This document shows, one piece after another, positions 1-10,300 of a stretch of DNA of 64,000 nucleotides (positions within the stretch are counted from its first letter, which is position 1; each line of letters starts with the position of its first letter). The notes under the pieces were generated by a model, which was not told the origin of the DNA, did not search any database, and saw only the letters and a list, made by a program, of their open reading frames with translations. The position numbers and the translations under genes were made by a program. Source of the DNA: Lactuca virosa (lineage: Eukaryota; Streptophyta; Magnoliopsida; Asterales; Asteraceae); contig CAKMRJ010002223.1 in NCBI GenBank assembly GCA_928212115.1, positions 305,306,281 through 305,370,280 of the forward strand, read 5' to 3'.

Positions 1-2463
1 GTTCAACTCATCGCAAATTGTCAGCTTCCTCCCCGACAACACCCCAATCATTTGTCTCAAAAGGTCGATCGTCTCTGCCAATTGAAAAACCTCACCGGAG
101 CTCTGACTTTGCTCCACGACTCGCCTTCTGAACTTACAGAAACAGCCAAAGCAACCGGTATTCTATTGCAGGCATGCGGTGGAGACAAAGACATCGAAAC
201 CGGCCGGAAAGTCCACCAACTGGTTTGGTCATCGCCGCACTTGAGAAACAACTCAATCCTCAACACTCAAATTATCACGATGTACTCCGTTTGTGGATCT
301 CCCTCCGATTTACGATTCGTTTTCGAACAATTAGAGAACAAGAACTTATATCAATGGAACGCAATCATCAACGGATACACTAGAAACGATCTCTGTGATG
401 ATGCGATTCTTGTCTTTTCCCAGTTTTTGCAAACAGAGCATATACCTGATAATTTCACCTTGCCTTGCGTGATTAAAGCTTGTGTCGGAGCTCCGAATTT
501 GATGTGTGGACAAGTGGTTCACGGCATGGCCGTGAAGACAGATTTGATCTCAGATGTCTTTGTGGGTAATGCGTTGGTTGCAATGTATGCCAAGTTTGGA
601 TTTGTAGATGATGCAGTCAAGGTGTTCGACTTTATGCCTGAAAGAAACTTGGTCACATGGAATTCATTGATTTCAGGGTTCTCAGACAACGGGTTTTCTC
701 AAAAAAGTATCCATCTGTTCATGGAGTTTCTGGTTGCCGGAGAAAGTTTGACACCTGACGTTGCTACATTAGTAACTTTGCTACCAGTTTGTGCTTCCGA
801 AAGAGACGTTTTGTTAGGAAAAACCATCCACTCTTTGGCTGTGAAACTGGGATTGTATCATGATTTGACGGTGCAAAATGCATTGATGGATATGTATTTG
901 AAAAACAGATACATGTTAGAAGCCCATATCGTTCTTGATAAAATAAAAAACAAGAATGTGGTTTCTTGGAATTCGATTATTTGGGGTTGTTCAAAAGAAG
1001 GTGAAGTTGGACATACATTTGAACTTCTTCGCAAGATGCAAATGGAAAAAATAAAACCCGATCAGGTAACCATTCTAAACGTCCTAAAAGTTTGCTTACA
1101 TCATTCACATCTCTTAAAGGTAAAGGAACTTCATGGGTATTCAATTCGACATGGCATTGAATCTAACGAATTGGTGGCAAATGCTTTCATTACAGCTTAC
1201 ACAAAACATAAGTCATCATATTGTTTGGGTGAAAATACTTTTAACCTCATGAAAAACACAACAGTAAGTTCTTGGAATACACTTATCAGTGGCTCTGTGC
1301 GAAATGGTGATCCTTTAAAAGCGATAGATTTATATGTTAAAATGACATCTTTTGGGATTGAGCCTGATTTGTACAGCATCAGTAGCTTGCTTTTAGCTTT
1401 TCAAGAGCTCAAGTTGCTTAACTATGGTAAACAAACTCATGGGTTTGTGGTTAGAAAGGGGTTAGAAACCGATTCACATATCAGTAATTCATTAATTTCT
1501 TTTTACATTCAATGTGAGAAACTCGTGTCTGCAAGGTTTGTGTTTGATAGATTGGTGAATAAAAATTTAGTGTCATGGAATTCAATTATCGCTGGTTACT
1601 CACAGAATAAACAACCAAACAAAGCATTAAATATCTTCCGAAAAATGGTGTTTAGTGGGACCCAACCGTATGAGATTGCAACCACAAGTGTGTTAAGCGC
1701 TTGTTCACAGTTGTCTGCTCTAAAGCTAGGAAAATCAATCCATTCTTTTGCTTTAAAAAAAAACCTCACGAGGGACGTTTTCGTAATATCTTCAATCATA
1801 GACATGTATGCGAAAACGGGCAGCATAAAAGCTGCCCGGAATGTTTTCGAGCGGTCAGATAAAAACCATGTTGGACTCTGGACAGTTCTGATTGCAGGCT
1901 ATGCGATTCACGGGCAGGGAAACGAATCCATAAAGCTGTTCATAGAAATGAAAAGGTTTGGAATGAAACCTGATCATTTCACCTTCATTGCCATTTTAAT
2001 GGCATGTAACCATGGTGGATTAGTCAAAGAAGGTCTTGAATTCTACAATGAGATGGATACTGTTCATGGAGTCGAGCCAAAAATCGAGCATTATGCATGT
2101 TTAATCGACATGCTTGGTCGTGCAGGACGCTTTGTTGATGCTATGATGGTTGTTGCTAAAATGCCTGAAGAACCTGATGCTAGAATTTGGAGTTCATTGC
2201 TTAGTTCATGTAGAATTCATGGTAATATGGAGTTGGGAAAAGAAGTTGCTGAAAAGTTGTTAAAACTTGAGCCAAATAAACCAGAAAACTATGTGTTGTC
2301 ATCGAACCTTTTTGCAAGTTTAGAAAAGTGGGATGATGTTAGAATGATTAGGGAAAAGATGAAGAAGATTGGGGTGAAGAAAGAAGTTGGTTGTAGTTGG
2401 ATTGAAGTTGAAGGGAAAGTATATAACTTCCTTGCTGGAGATAATGGAGCTCAAGAAATGTAA
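1..2463 (+). CDS. Pentatricopeptide repeat (PLS-class) protein, 5' partial
   Basis: The reading frame is open from base 1 to the TAA at 2461-2463. The 5' end lies outside the window; the TTG at 52 is only a Leu codon, so the true start is upstream. The 820 visible residues are tandem PPR units of about 31-36 residues with the usual signatures (VTWNSLISGF near residue 220, DVFVISSIIDMYAKTGS near 595), followed by an E domain from about residue 728 (WSSLLSSCRIHGN) to about 805. PLS-class PPR proteins bind organellar RNA one repeat per base and commonly act in C-to-U editing in mitochondria or plastids. The chain stops soon after GCSWIEVEGKV, so it lacks the DYW deaminase domain that close relatives (I think of the Arabidopsis At1g18485 type) carry. 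It may need a DYW partner, or be a truncated allele. Any transit peptide is off the edge. No introns are seen. Confidence 0.93.
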   Translation, partial: VQLIANCQLPPRQHPNHLSQKVDRLCQLKNLTGALTLLHDSPSELTETAKATGILLQACGGDKDIETGRKVHQLVWSSPHLRNNSILNTQIITMYSVCGSPSDLRFVFEQLENKNLYQWNAIINGYTRNDLCDDAILVFSQFLQTEHIPDNFTLPCVIKACVGAPNLMCGQVVHGMAVKTDLISDVFVGNALVAMYAKFGFVDDAVKVFDFMPERNLVTWNSLISGFSDNGFSQKSIHLFMEFLVAGESLTPDVATLVTLLPVCASERDVLLGKTIHSLAVKLGLYHDLTVQNALMDMYLKNRYMLEAHIVLDKIKNKNVVSWNSIIWGCSKEGEVGHTFELLRKMQMEKIKPDQVTILNVLKVCLHHSHLLKVKELHGYSIRHGIESNELVANAFITAYTKHKSSYCLGENTFNLMKNTTVSSWNTLISGSVRNGDPLKAIDLYVKMTSFGIEPDLYSISSLLLAFQELKLLNYGKQTHGFVVRKGLETDSHISNSLISFYIQCEKLVSARFVFDRLVNKNLVSWNSIIAGYSQNKQPNKALNIFRKMVFSGTQPYEIATTSVLSACSQLSALKLGKSIHSFALKKNLTRDVFVISSIIDMYAKTGSIKAARNVFERSDKNHVGLWTVLIAGYAIHGQGNESIKLFIEMKRFGMKPDHFTFIAILMACNHGGLVKEGLEFYNEMDTVHGVEPKIEHYACLIDMLGRAGRFVDAMMVVAKMPEEPDARIWSSLLSSCRIHGNMELGKEVAEKLLKLEPNKPENYVLSSNLFASLEKWDDVRMIREKMKKIGVKKEVGCSWIEVEGKVYNFLAGDNGAQEM

Positions 2464-2587
2464 ACTCAAAAGTAACAAACTTTGCATATTTTATTGGATT
2501 TAAACATTGAGGAATCACTTAAATCATCATCCTAAATGTATTGATGCTAAAACTTCAAAACCATACTAACCTTGTCATGTTTCAGAG
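2464..2587. other. Convergent intergenic spacer with both 3' UTRs
   Basis: Only about 124 bp separate the two stop codons of the convergent PPR and RING genes. The stretch is AT-rich, and TTTTATT at 2489-2495 could serve as a poly(A) signal on the minus strand. Transcripts of the two genes probably overlap at their 3' ends. Confidence 0.6.
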
Positions 2588-3952
2588 TTAACTAGCAACC
2601 CTTTCTGCTTTCCTGCTTTCATAATCAGGATCATCAGTTGGCAGCTCATGGCGACAAACTGGACATGTATTTCGTATACATAACCAAGGAATGATGCAAT
2701 CTTCATGGTAATGATGAATACAAGGAAGCTGTTTTGCCTTTTCCCCAACACCAATTTCATCCTTGCAAACAGCACAAAGTGTGTTGTTTTTTTCAACATG
2801 TTCAAGAGTCATAACCACAGATGGAAGATTCTCAACTGCCTTTTTGGAAGCAGGTGGTTGAACTAAACCTGAGTCACCATTATCTGCAAACTGCCCGAAT
2901 AACATCTCATGTTCTGCATCATTGTAGTCTTCAAATTGACCTTCTAAATCTGGATTTGCTTCAAGATTGTGAACATTCAAGAAAACCTCCCACTCATTGT
3001 AGTTATTGGCCTCTGTGGTAGTGGGATTTGCTTCGTGATTATGAGAATTCAGGAATAATTCCCACTCGAGATCATCTACTGTGGTGTTATTGTCAGCCTC
3101 TGCGTCCAGAAACATGGTCAACACTTCCCTTTCGTTGACTCCACCATCCACTTCCTCCCACTCAAAATGTTGTTGTGCAGGTATGTCCCATCTTGAATGA
3201 TCATCGTCCTCTAGCTGAAAAGCATCCCAACATAGCCTAAGACTTGCTTCATCATCACCGAAATCATCGTCCACACCAATAATCTCGTTTACATGGTCCT
3301 CATCGGAATCAGTCACACTTAATCCACTCATGAAATATGCTGGATCTCTCGATTCAGATCGAGCACCACTGCTGCTGGTCCTCCTCGACACGAAGAACTC
3401 ATCACCACAATCAGCAACCATAAATCCAGAATTGTCATCACCTTCGTCATTACAATTACGAACTTCTACGGGAAACCCTAACCCTAATCCTGACTCAAAA
3501 TCCATCTCCAAATTGTGTGGATTGGTATCCTCGTTCCAATCATTAACTCTAACAATACGATCAGAATCACCCAAATCGGTGTCTAACATTACACGCGACG
3601 AAGAATGCGATCGCTCAACGCGATGATGGAACATATCGATTACGAAATTTACCTCGTTTTCGAGATCGAATGGAATAGAAGCATTGTTTCCGTTTAAAAC
3701 TCGGATCGGATTCCGATCGGAGCGGCGCCTTTGTCGGCAAAGGAAATATTCCGATGAAGGAAAGTCGAGATCTGAAGGCGAAACGTCGAAGCCGTCGAGA
3801 TCTTGAGACCAGGCATGGCTGCGAGGAGAAAGGGAGTTTAGAAGGTCGTCATTCTCGTTATCGTCATCGTCTTCATGGAGATGAAGGTGGGATATCTGCG
3901 CCATCATTGAAAAAGGGGTGTGGTTTTTGTTTAAGGGTGAAGGCTTCTGCAT
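2588..3952 (-). CDS. RING-H2 finger E3 ubiquitin-protein ligase, intact single exon
   Basis: An intact 454-residue frame. A complete RING-H2 finger occupies residues 393-433, with ligands C393, C396, C411, H413, H416, C419, C430 and C433 in the canonical spacing (C-x2-C-x14-C-x-H-x2-H-x2-C-x10-C-x2-C). The Trp of the E2-binding surface (PWL) is present. It is followed by a short tail, RHELPTDDPDYE, typical of plant cytosolic RING ligases of the CIP8/RDUF-like group. Such proteins transfer ubiquitin from an E2 to substrates. Residues 1-390 are low-complexity and strongly acidic (runs of D and E), with no membrane segment or signal peptide, so the protein is probably soluble. I keep the ATG at 3952; the Met-Met at 3907/3904 is an equally plausible start and would drop 15 residues. 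Substrate unknown. Confidence 0.9.
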   Translation of the reverse strand: MQKPSPLNKNHTPFSMMAQISHLHLHEDDDDNENDDLLNSLSPRSHAWSQDLDGFDVSPSDLDFPSSEYFLCRQRRRSDRNPIRVLNGNNASIPFDLENEVNFVIDMFHHRVERSHSSSRVMLDTDLGDSDRIVRVNDWNEDTNPHNLEMDFESGLGLGFPVEVRNCNDEGDDNSGFMVADCGDEFFVSRRTSSSGARSESRDPAYFMSGLSVTDSDEDHVNEIIGVDDDFGDDEASLRLCWDAFQLEDDDHSRWDIPAQQHFEWEEVDGGVNEREVLTMFLDAEADNNTTVDDLEWELFLNSHNHEANPTTTEANNYNEWEVFLNVHNLEANPDLEGQFEDYNDAEHEMLFGQFADNGDSGLVQPPASKKAVENLPSVVMTLEHVEKNNTLCAVCKDEIGVGEKAKQLPCIHHYHEDCIIPWLCIRNTCPVCRHELPTDDPDYESRKAERVAS

Positions 3953-4583
3953 TGTGTGTGAGCGTAGGATATTCAGGTTAGCAAAAAACGGGCTGTCTCT
4001 TTTTCTCCGGCCCCTTTAAAAAGAAATCCGTTTCAATAATTTTTCTTTCAGAGACTGGTTTTTGATATGGAACGTGTGTCTTAAAAAGAAAATTTAAAGA
4101 ATACATGAACAAACAAATAATGACTTTTTTTTTTTTGTAAAAATGTTTCATAATTCTTCAAATGCCACATGACGAAATATATTCACGTTAAAACGGTAAA
4201 TACAATGTATGAATTAGGTTGATTCGAAAGATTTTTGTGTAAAATTTTCTAAAAAAAATAGTTATATAAATATTATTGAAAATTATATCATAATATAATA
4301 ATTCAAGTTGATGAATAAAACAAACTTAAAAGTTTGAGCCGCTAAAAAGTGGTCCAGTCCGAATTAATCCAAAATCAATATAGACTACCGAAATTTCAAC
4401 CCGTCGACCTAAATTTAAGAGTAAGTTACACTTTTTGTACTTATGAGTTTTGTTAGATTTGTATTTATTTAGTCCAATCTTTAATACTTTGATAAGATGT
4501 ATCCCTGTGGTTTAAAAAAATTACAATGTACATCCTTAGTCCATTTAAAAGATTTTTATCCTTCCTTTTGTACTTTTGTTTTT

Positions 4584-4585
<2 letters not shown>
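3953..4585. other. Intergenic DNA upstream of the RING gene
   Basis: AT-rich sequence without coding potential that must contain the RING gene promoter (minus strand). The only core-like element I see is TTTAAAGG, read on the minus strand at about 4012-4019, some 60 bases before the start codon. This is weak evidence. Confidence 0.4.

Positions 4586-4617
<32 letters not shown>
4586..4617. repeat. (TA)n microsatellite
   Basis: A perfect TA dinucleotide run of about 32 bp lies directly left of a foldback element. Confidence 0.95.
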
Positions 4618-4624
<7 letters not shown>

Positions 4625-4628
4625 GAAA

Positions 4629-4916
4629 GGGTTATTTGGAAAATAAAAAAACCCTAAAAATCATAAAAATGCATAAAAAAAATACTTAGAGATCACAAAA
4701 CTTTTTTTTGAATTTTTTTGTGAAAAAATCGCAGCTTTTTAAAAAATTCGCTGAAAAAAAAATTTATAGAAAAAAAAAATTGATTTTTTTTTCAGCGAAT
4801 TTTAATAAAAAGCTGCGATTTTTTATAAAAAAAATTCAAAAAAAAGTTTTGTGATCTCTAAGTATTTTTTTTATTAATTTTTATGATTTTTAGGGTTTTT
4901 TGTTTTCCATAGAACC
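4629..4916. mobile_element. Foldback (long inverted repeat) MITE-like element
   Basis: The two halves are near-perfect reverse complements. On the left, AAACCCTAAAAATCATAAAA, then the ACTTAGAGATCACAAAAC and TCGCAGCTTTTT blocks, run to about 4762. The same blocks return in inverted order from about 4790 to 4916, around a loop of about 25 bp. The sequence is made almost wholly of arms, with no coding capacity. (TA)n tracts lie on both sides, so a target duplication cannot be read and the superfamily is undetermined (TA targets would suit Tc1/mariner types). Confidence 0.75.
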
Positions 4917-4920
4917 TAAA

Positions 4921-4922
<2 letters not shown>

Positions 4923-4972
<50 letters not shown>
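4923..4972. repeat. (TA)n microsatellite
   Basis: A TA run of about 50 bp ends exactly at the Helitron-like terminus at 4973. Confidence 0.95.
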
Positions 4973-4973
<1 letters not shown>

Positions 4974-5281
4974 TAGCCGTCTACCCGCGCCAAGCGACGG
5001 GTGCGAATAGTTTTTCAAAATTTAGTTTCTAGAGGCGATTATTCTTTTGTGCAAATAGTTTACTGTTGAAACACATGATTGATTGTACGTTATTAATCGT
5101 GCAACACTTTTTTACACACAACATTTAATGTAGACTTCATTGTCGTTTAATTGTTCGTCTGGCTTCATCAACTCGAAATTGATTCAAAGAGAATGCATGT
5201 CCGACCAAATCATGTTTTCAATCAACGGCCGGCTGGTCGTAAACATTGTGGGACGATTGTCAAAATTTTGCCTCTCTGAGA
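4973..5281 (-). mobile_element. Candidate non-autonomous Helitron
   Basis: Read on the minus strand, the sequence ends in CTAG followed by T at 4973/4972. A GC-rich hairpin lies a few bases upstream (plus-strand 4984-5001, CCCGCGCCAAGCGACGGG: 7-bp stem with one bulged A). This is the standard Helitron 3' end. A fitting 5' end, TC preceded by A, lies at 5281/5282 (TCTCAGAGAGG on the minus strand), giving about 309 bp inserted between A and T as known for Helitrons. The 3' end is well supported. The 5' end is a guess, and a longer element is possible. Confidence 0.5.
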
Positions 5282-6817
5282 TATTTAATATATAGTTATG
5301 TAAATTATAAATAAAACATTAAATAAAAAGTGACATTCATTTTAGTGTATTCATTTGATGGAGAAGAGCTCAAATCAATAACATAAATCTCTGCACATTT
5401 AAAATATAATTAAATTATCATGTGTAAAGAATTTTACTGTTTGAAGCTAATAGAAATGGTTATGTGAAAATTTCATGACATAGGTAAACGCATCCAGGAG
5501 ATTCCCACTAAGATTTCTTCATTTTCACAGCATGTTTCCATTTTCAAAGTATATCCATTTTTTAAAAAGTTATAAATAAGTTTAAATTTAAAATAGAAAT
5601 GGTTGTGTGCATGTAATCCATCAACAGGTGACTGACTTACTACAAAATAAGAAACCAATATTTCCCCAATATTACCCTCTAACACCATATTATGATAAAC
5701 CTTGTGTTGATTCCTTAAGACGAACTTTCGTCACATCATATTGTTGTGCTCTATGCAATCACTCCTCACGAAGCTTTAAGTTCTGGAATTGAACTTATTA
5801 TGAGTTAAACATTACATGATAAGAAATATTTATAAAAAACTAATTAAAGGGCAACACGGTCATTGAAAAACTCCAAAAGAAAGGGCTGATATGTAACCCG
5901 ATTCCTTTAGGGACCAAAACCAAAAAATTATAATTAAACTCGAGTACCAAAAATGTACATCCCTGCATTGCAAATATGATTATACAGAAAGCAGAAAAAT
6001 AGAATTGCTTACCTAAAAGTGAAACCTGGTGGGTTTTGAATCTGTCTTGTCCTTTACCCATTTGTCTCCATTCCATTCATATGTAATTAAAACACAACAT
6101 TTGTTAACCTTTTCAACTAAATTATCATTAGGTGATATTAACATGTTTGTTTCCAGAGACTTTGAATTTTTGAAGCTGAATCAGAAAGGTATAGGCTTCC
6201 AAAAAATAAAAACATTTAGAGATTTAATACCATATTGTGCTTGCATCTATTTCTAGTCCCTGGAAGCATCAAAAATCAAAATACCTACAAAGATGACATT
6301 TTAAGGTTTAGGCTTCCACCCAATATTACGCATAGATTGACCCGACTTGGATGAAAATTTTCATTGATTATTAAAAAAAAAGTTGGTCACGGACAATCAG
6401 TTGAGACTGTTCTTGCCTATCGAATATTAGGAAATTTGTGAATATAAAATAGTAAATAAACAAATAATAAGAAAAATTAAACCTGCTATTAAATTTCCGT
6501 CGAGATCAAAATGAAGAGAGTATTAGGAGTGAAAATTGCAACACGTGGAAGATCAAGAAATATCTGTCCAACTGTTATATATCACAATAAAAATAAAAGT
6601 TAGACATGTAACTACATTGACAACAGATTTCAAATCAGACAGATCAAAAAAGGAATTTCCCAAATGAATTTCTTAAGAAGTAATTAGCAAAAATGTGACT
6701 TAGCAGATGAAGCGAACACTTTTACAATTCTGATTGTATATGGTACTTAATCATCCCCCCTCCCCCTCCCCCCAAGAGATCAGATCTCTCACATAGATGC
6801 CCTTTCCCCCTGCTATA

Positions 6818-6842
6818 CACACACATACACACACACACACAC
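6818..6842. repeat. (CA)n microsatellite
   Basis: Short imperfect ACACAC run following a C-rich patch. Confidence 0.85.
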
Positions 6843-7248
6843 GCTAACTATAGCATTGTAGAAAACTTTGTTTTCCTCCAAAGTCATGCCATAAAATTAA
6901 GCTTTTAGTTCCTTCTTTTTGAAATTTAGTTGTTAAACACAAACACACAGTAAATAGATCCAGTATACACACACCTAATTTTTATGTATAATGAACAGAA
7001 GAAAAGAAAATGGAAACACATACCTGATTTATTTCTTCTCTTAACAGGGAATTATGGCTTGTTTCGGAAGAGTGTTGGTGCCATGGTTGTTTCCATCATA
7101 CCCACCACCAAAACAACCTTATACCACCACCATCACAACCCATCTTAATCACCACGAACCACTATCCTCCACCACTAAAAATCATAACCCATTACAGCCT
7201 CCCCACTGAGACCACTTGGTGAACCTCCCATTACAATTCTCTAAACAA

Positions 7249-7252
<4 letters not shown>

Positions 7253-7301
<49 letters not shown>

Positions 7302-7306
7302 GAGAG
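7253..7306. repeat. (GA)n microsatellite
   Basis: GA run of about 54 bp, imperfect at its right end (AAAGAGAG). Confidence 0.95.
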
Positions 7307-8097
7307 TTTACCTAGATTTTATAAATGCAAGCAATAGAGAGGATGATAGAGTTAAGAAGCCACATTTAATCTGGTTATTTGTCTTCCTCATCATCTCAAC
7401 AAATCAACTAATTGTGGAAGACCTGCAATCGCTCGAGTAAAAAAAGAGTCAATGGATGAAGAGATATTGTTTTAACCTATAGAAAAATTAAAAAACGTAT
7501 GAACCTTAGTATGTGAATTCGATGGCAGTAAGCTGAAAAAAAAATCAGTTTGTTGTAAAAGTATCAAATTTTGATTTTGTGAACCGGTAAAAGTCAGATA
7601 GCTATAACCAAAAATCTGAACAAAAACATGAATCAGACACAACTCATGACATTTCTAAGACGAATATTTTAATACAAATCCTAAATATTATCTTTTATAA
7701 CCTTTCTTGGTCAGAAATTGTTACGACACTAAAAAGTTATGAACTCATTAGCATACCAACATACCTTGATGATGGTGGTAACCCAACGTCTAAGGTTTTA
7801 ACAGAGAATGTTGAGTGACAGTAGGGATTCCGATGGGTAGATTAGGTTTCGACATATAGAATCGGAAGCGATGGTGGACGATTTTAGAGAGGGAGACGAA
7901 ATAAGTGATGGTCGATGCAGTTCAACAACACTTACAATACATTGCTACCATGCATACTTTATACTTTGCCTACAGTTTCAAAACCAAAAATATGAACAAT
8001 TTAAAAGTTACCATTAATTCTACAAAATATAATAATTTATAACCTAAAAACAAAAGGAATTAAGAGAAACTAATGGAAACATGACTAAACCATTCAA

Positions 8098-8881
8098 CCT
8101 CTCCTATGGCATGGATGAAAACTAGGCAGCGGAAAAATCGAAACAACGATATACCTAAGTGTACATGCATCCTATGGATCTATGGCTTCATGCTAATTAC
8201 ATCAACCCTATAAAACTAGAAACAAAGAAGAAAACATACCTCTTATGTAGCCCTTGATCTCCATGCTTGAGATCTTGAACCTCCATGAAGTTGCTTGGAT
8301 GAAAGGATCCAAACCAGAATCCCTCTAATGGTATCACACCCAATGACATCAAAGAGTGGAATAAAAATAACTAGGAGAAGGGTCAATTTCACAAACCCAA
8401 AGGGGTTAGAAATCGTCCCTAAGAGGGGGAGGAAGAAGGGTTGGCGAAACTTCAAGCCAAGGTGCAAGGAGGAATGAAATCCCTAAGGCCCTATTTATAG
8501 CCCTGGATGCCTCGTAGAGTTTAGTACTCCTTCCCATGTGGGATGGAGGCCTAACCACTAAATTTCACTCCTTTCCCATGTGGGATGGAGTGATTTTCAT
8601 CCAACCCTAATTCCATAAGGTTCTGGAACATTCCTGATTAACCAACTATCGATTAATGAACATTCAACCCTTTAATTAATTAAACTGTTAATTAATTCCC
8701 ATAATATATTTCCAAAATATATTTCCAATTAGTTTCTAATTAATTATTAACTATAATAATTAATAAACCAATTTCTCCTTTATTTATTCTACTCAATTTG
8801 GGTCTTGAGGGCAACCCAAAAGGACCCTGCTATTATTAGAAATATTACCAATAGTTAATGACCTTGGACACTATTCCAACA
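8098..8881 (-). repeat. Copia-1 3' LTR (element orientation)
   Basis: Direct copy of 15542-16363, matching from about AAACTAGGCAGCGGAAAA onward. The edge at 8098 is approximate. It contains the doubled TCCCATGTGGGAT palindrome and a minus-strand TATA box at 8492-8499. Short frames inside (for instance at 8243-8467) recur in both copies and are not genes. Confidence 0.85.
8492..8499 (-). promoter_or_regulatory. Putative TATA box of copia-1 LTR
   Basis: TATAAATA read on the minus strand; the same box occurs at 15987-15994 in the other LTR. Position and orientation suit transcription of the element. Confidence 0.5.
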
Positions 8882-8894
8882 GTCTCCCACTTGG
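8882..8894 (-). other. Copia-1 polypurine tract
   Basis: On the minus strand AAGTGGGAGA lies directly before the 3' LTR start TGTTGG, the place where plus-strand DNA synthesis is primed. The same tract occurs in copia-2 and copia-3. Confidence 0.8.
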
Positions 8895-9595
8895 ACAAGT
8901 CATCAACTATACGAGGCCCAATATTTCTCAATAATCAACAGAGAGTTAGCCATCCAATGCAACTACCGAACTCTTGATCTAATCAAGATTCAGCCCTTAG
9001 ATAAGTGATCAATTATCCCTTCGTTCTATGATATATGTATGAATTCGAGACATGGATAATGGTCAATCTCAAGAATTCAAGATTATGTTTCCCGATATAG
9101 ATTTGTGACGACTGCATCTGACTACTAAATTGAACACATCAATTCCAGTCAGGGCTCGGCCAAGCACTTTAGATGTCAGCACCAAATCATCGAGGGGCCC
9201 ATAGATATCGCCTCTCCTATTAAGGCAGAATGAATGAATAAACTTCGACTACATAGTTTTTGTCTATTTCATCATGTCACACATGGACATACCCTTTATA
9301 ACTACCAGTTACGGTTAGCGTTGGAGTAGAGCAATACATAACATAATCATAGAGCAAAACCCCACATGTATCTAGGTTTGAAGAATAGAAGATATTATCG
9401 TCTTAGAATTATTTGTGACTGAATCCATGAAGTAATCTCTAAGCGTGGGTTGGTCCAATACTTAAATCTCTATTAAGCACTCATGAGTGTTAGCGCAATC
9501 ACTATGCTATGTCTAATCAATATGGACAATCCACCAATACTCATGACAGTCTTGAATCACTACTTACTTCCAAGAGTATGACCGACTGTGGACGT
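8895..9595 (-). other. Copia-1 conserved non-coding 3' block
   Basis: About 700 bp between the RNase H remnant and the polypurine tract matches, in order, the same stretch of copia-2 (43476-44160) and copia-3 (60664-61340). Shared landmarks on the element strand are CCACAGTCGGTCATA, GACTGTCATG and GCGATAT. It has no open frame. The conservation is visible by eye; the function is unknown. Confidence 0.65.
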
Positions 9596-10090
9596 TTGAG
9601 TAAATTAATACTAGGGAAGTAGCTTCCAAACATGCAAATGTGAGAACGCAGTGATAAGCTAATTGAAATGACCGAACTCCATCATATATTAAGATCACCA
9701 CTTAATAATCGCCAAATCAAATTAAAACTTATACCGCTTAAAGTTCTCGGGTTTGTAAAACAAACCAAACTAAGAGTGTTTAAGCCAATTCATTTACAAA
9801 TCTAATGCCTCTCGACTTTGTCTGACTGTCAAATGACATCGGCTTATGGAATGGATCGACAAGATTATCTTTCGATATGAATCATTGACTATGATGTCTT
9901 TACATTTGACTCACTATCAAATGTGTTGGTACTTACTGAGTATGTTTCATGTGAGCTGTGTGACTTGGGATCCATACTCGAGGTAAGTTCACCCAAAGTC
10001 ACAAGAAACTTCATAAGGACCATCAATGATTGAATTTCAACAAAGATGTCACTAATGAATCTCTTTCAGTCACATTGTCCACTTTGCAAT
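9596..10090 (-). other. Copia-1 internal DNA, no recognisable coding
   Basis: Internal sequence between the conserved 3' block and the RNase H remnant. Nothing specific is seen. Confidence 0.5.
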
Positions 10091-10300
10091 TTAACCAACC
10101 GCAACATACTCTAAGTTTGCAAAATCCACTATGGTGTAATACTTGGTACTCTTCCAAGCTAAAACTTCACCATTCAGAGAAGCACGAAATCCGACTGCAA
10201 ACATAAACGTCTTTATTAGTATGGAACTTAGCATCAATGTAACTCTTACAATGATCTCTTCCATACTATCAAGATCATCTCTTCTGTCCCCCAAGGACAC
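10091..10300 (-). pseudogene. Copia-1 RNase H remnant
   Basis: The piece GEVLAWKSTKYYTIVDFANL corresponds to the copia-2 RNase H stretch GGAVTWKSSKQETVVDSTCE. Flanking sequence is frameshifted and stop-ridden, so no enzyme can be made. Confidence 0.6.

Larger units (their letters stand above)
5282..8097. other. AT-rich non-coding region, possible decayed transcript unit
   Basis: No frame with protein character was found. It holds short C-rich and (CA)n patches around 6755-6842 and a GA tract. On the minus strand several donor-like sites follow exon-like stretches: CAG|GTATGTG near 7023, TAG|GTAAGC near 6010 and AAG|GTATGT near 7764. Similar sites continue to the right of copia-1. This could be a decayed or captured gene split by copia-1, but the exons cannot be translated convincingly. 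Confidence 0.4.

Noticed and set aside
4635..4650. Telomere-like AAACCCTAAA at the foldback end
   Set aside because: Only one unit and part of the inverted repeat; not telomeric.
7837..7847. GGTAGATTAG shared with the sequence right of copia-1 (16364) as target duplication
   Set aside because: The left match lies about 250 bp outside the LTR edge and extends beyond the 5 bp of a copia duplication; likely coincidence.
4973..8097. Autonomous Helitron with RepHel or RPA genes
   Set aside because: I translated the minus strand in part and found no helicase, Rep or convincing RPA motif; only the terminus is supported.
8243..8477. Small frames conserved in 8243-8477 and 15738-15972
   Set aside because: Conserved because the two copies are LTRs of one element. 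The frames lie on both strands, and one Asp/Gly change suggests no constraint.
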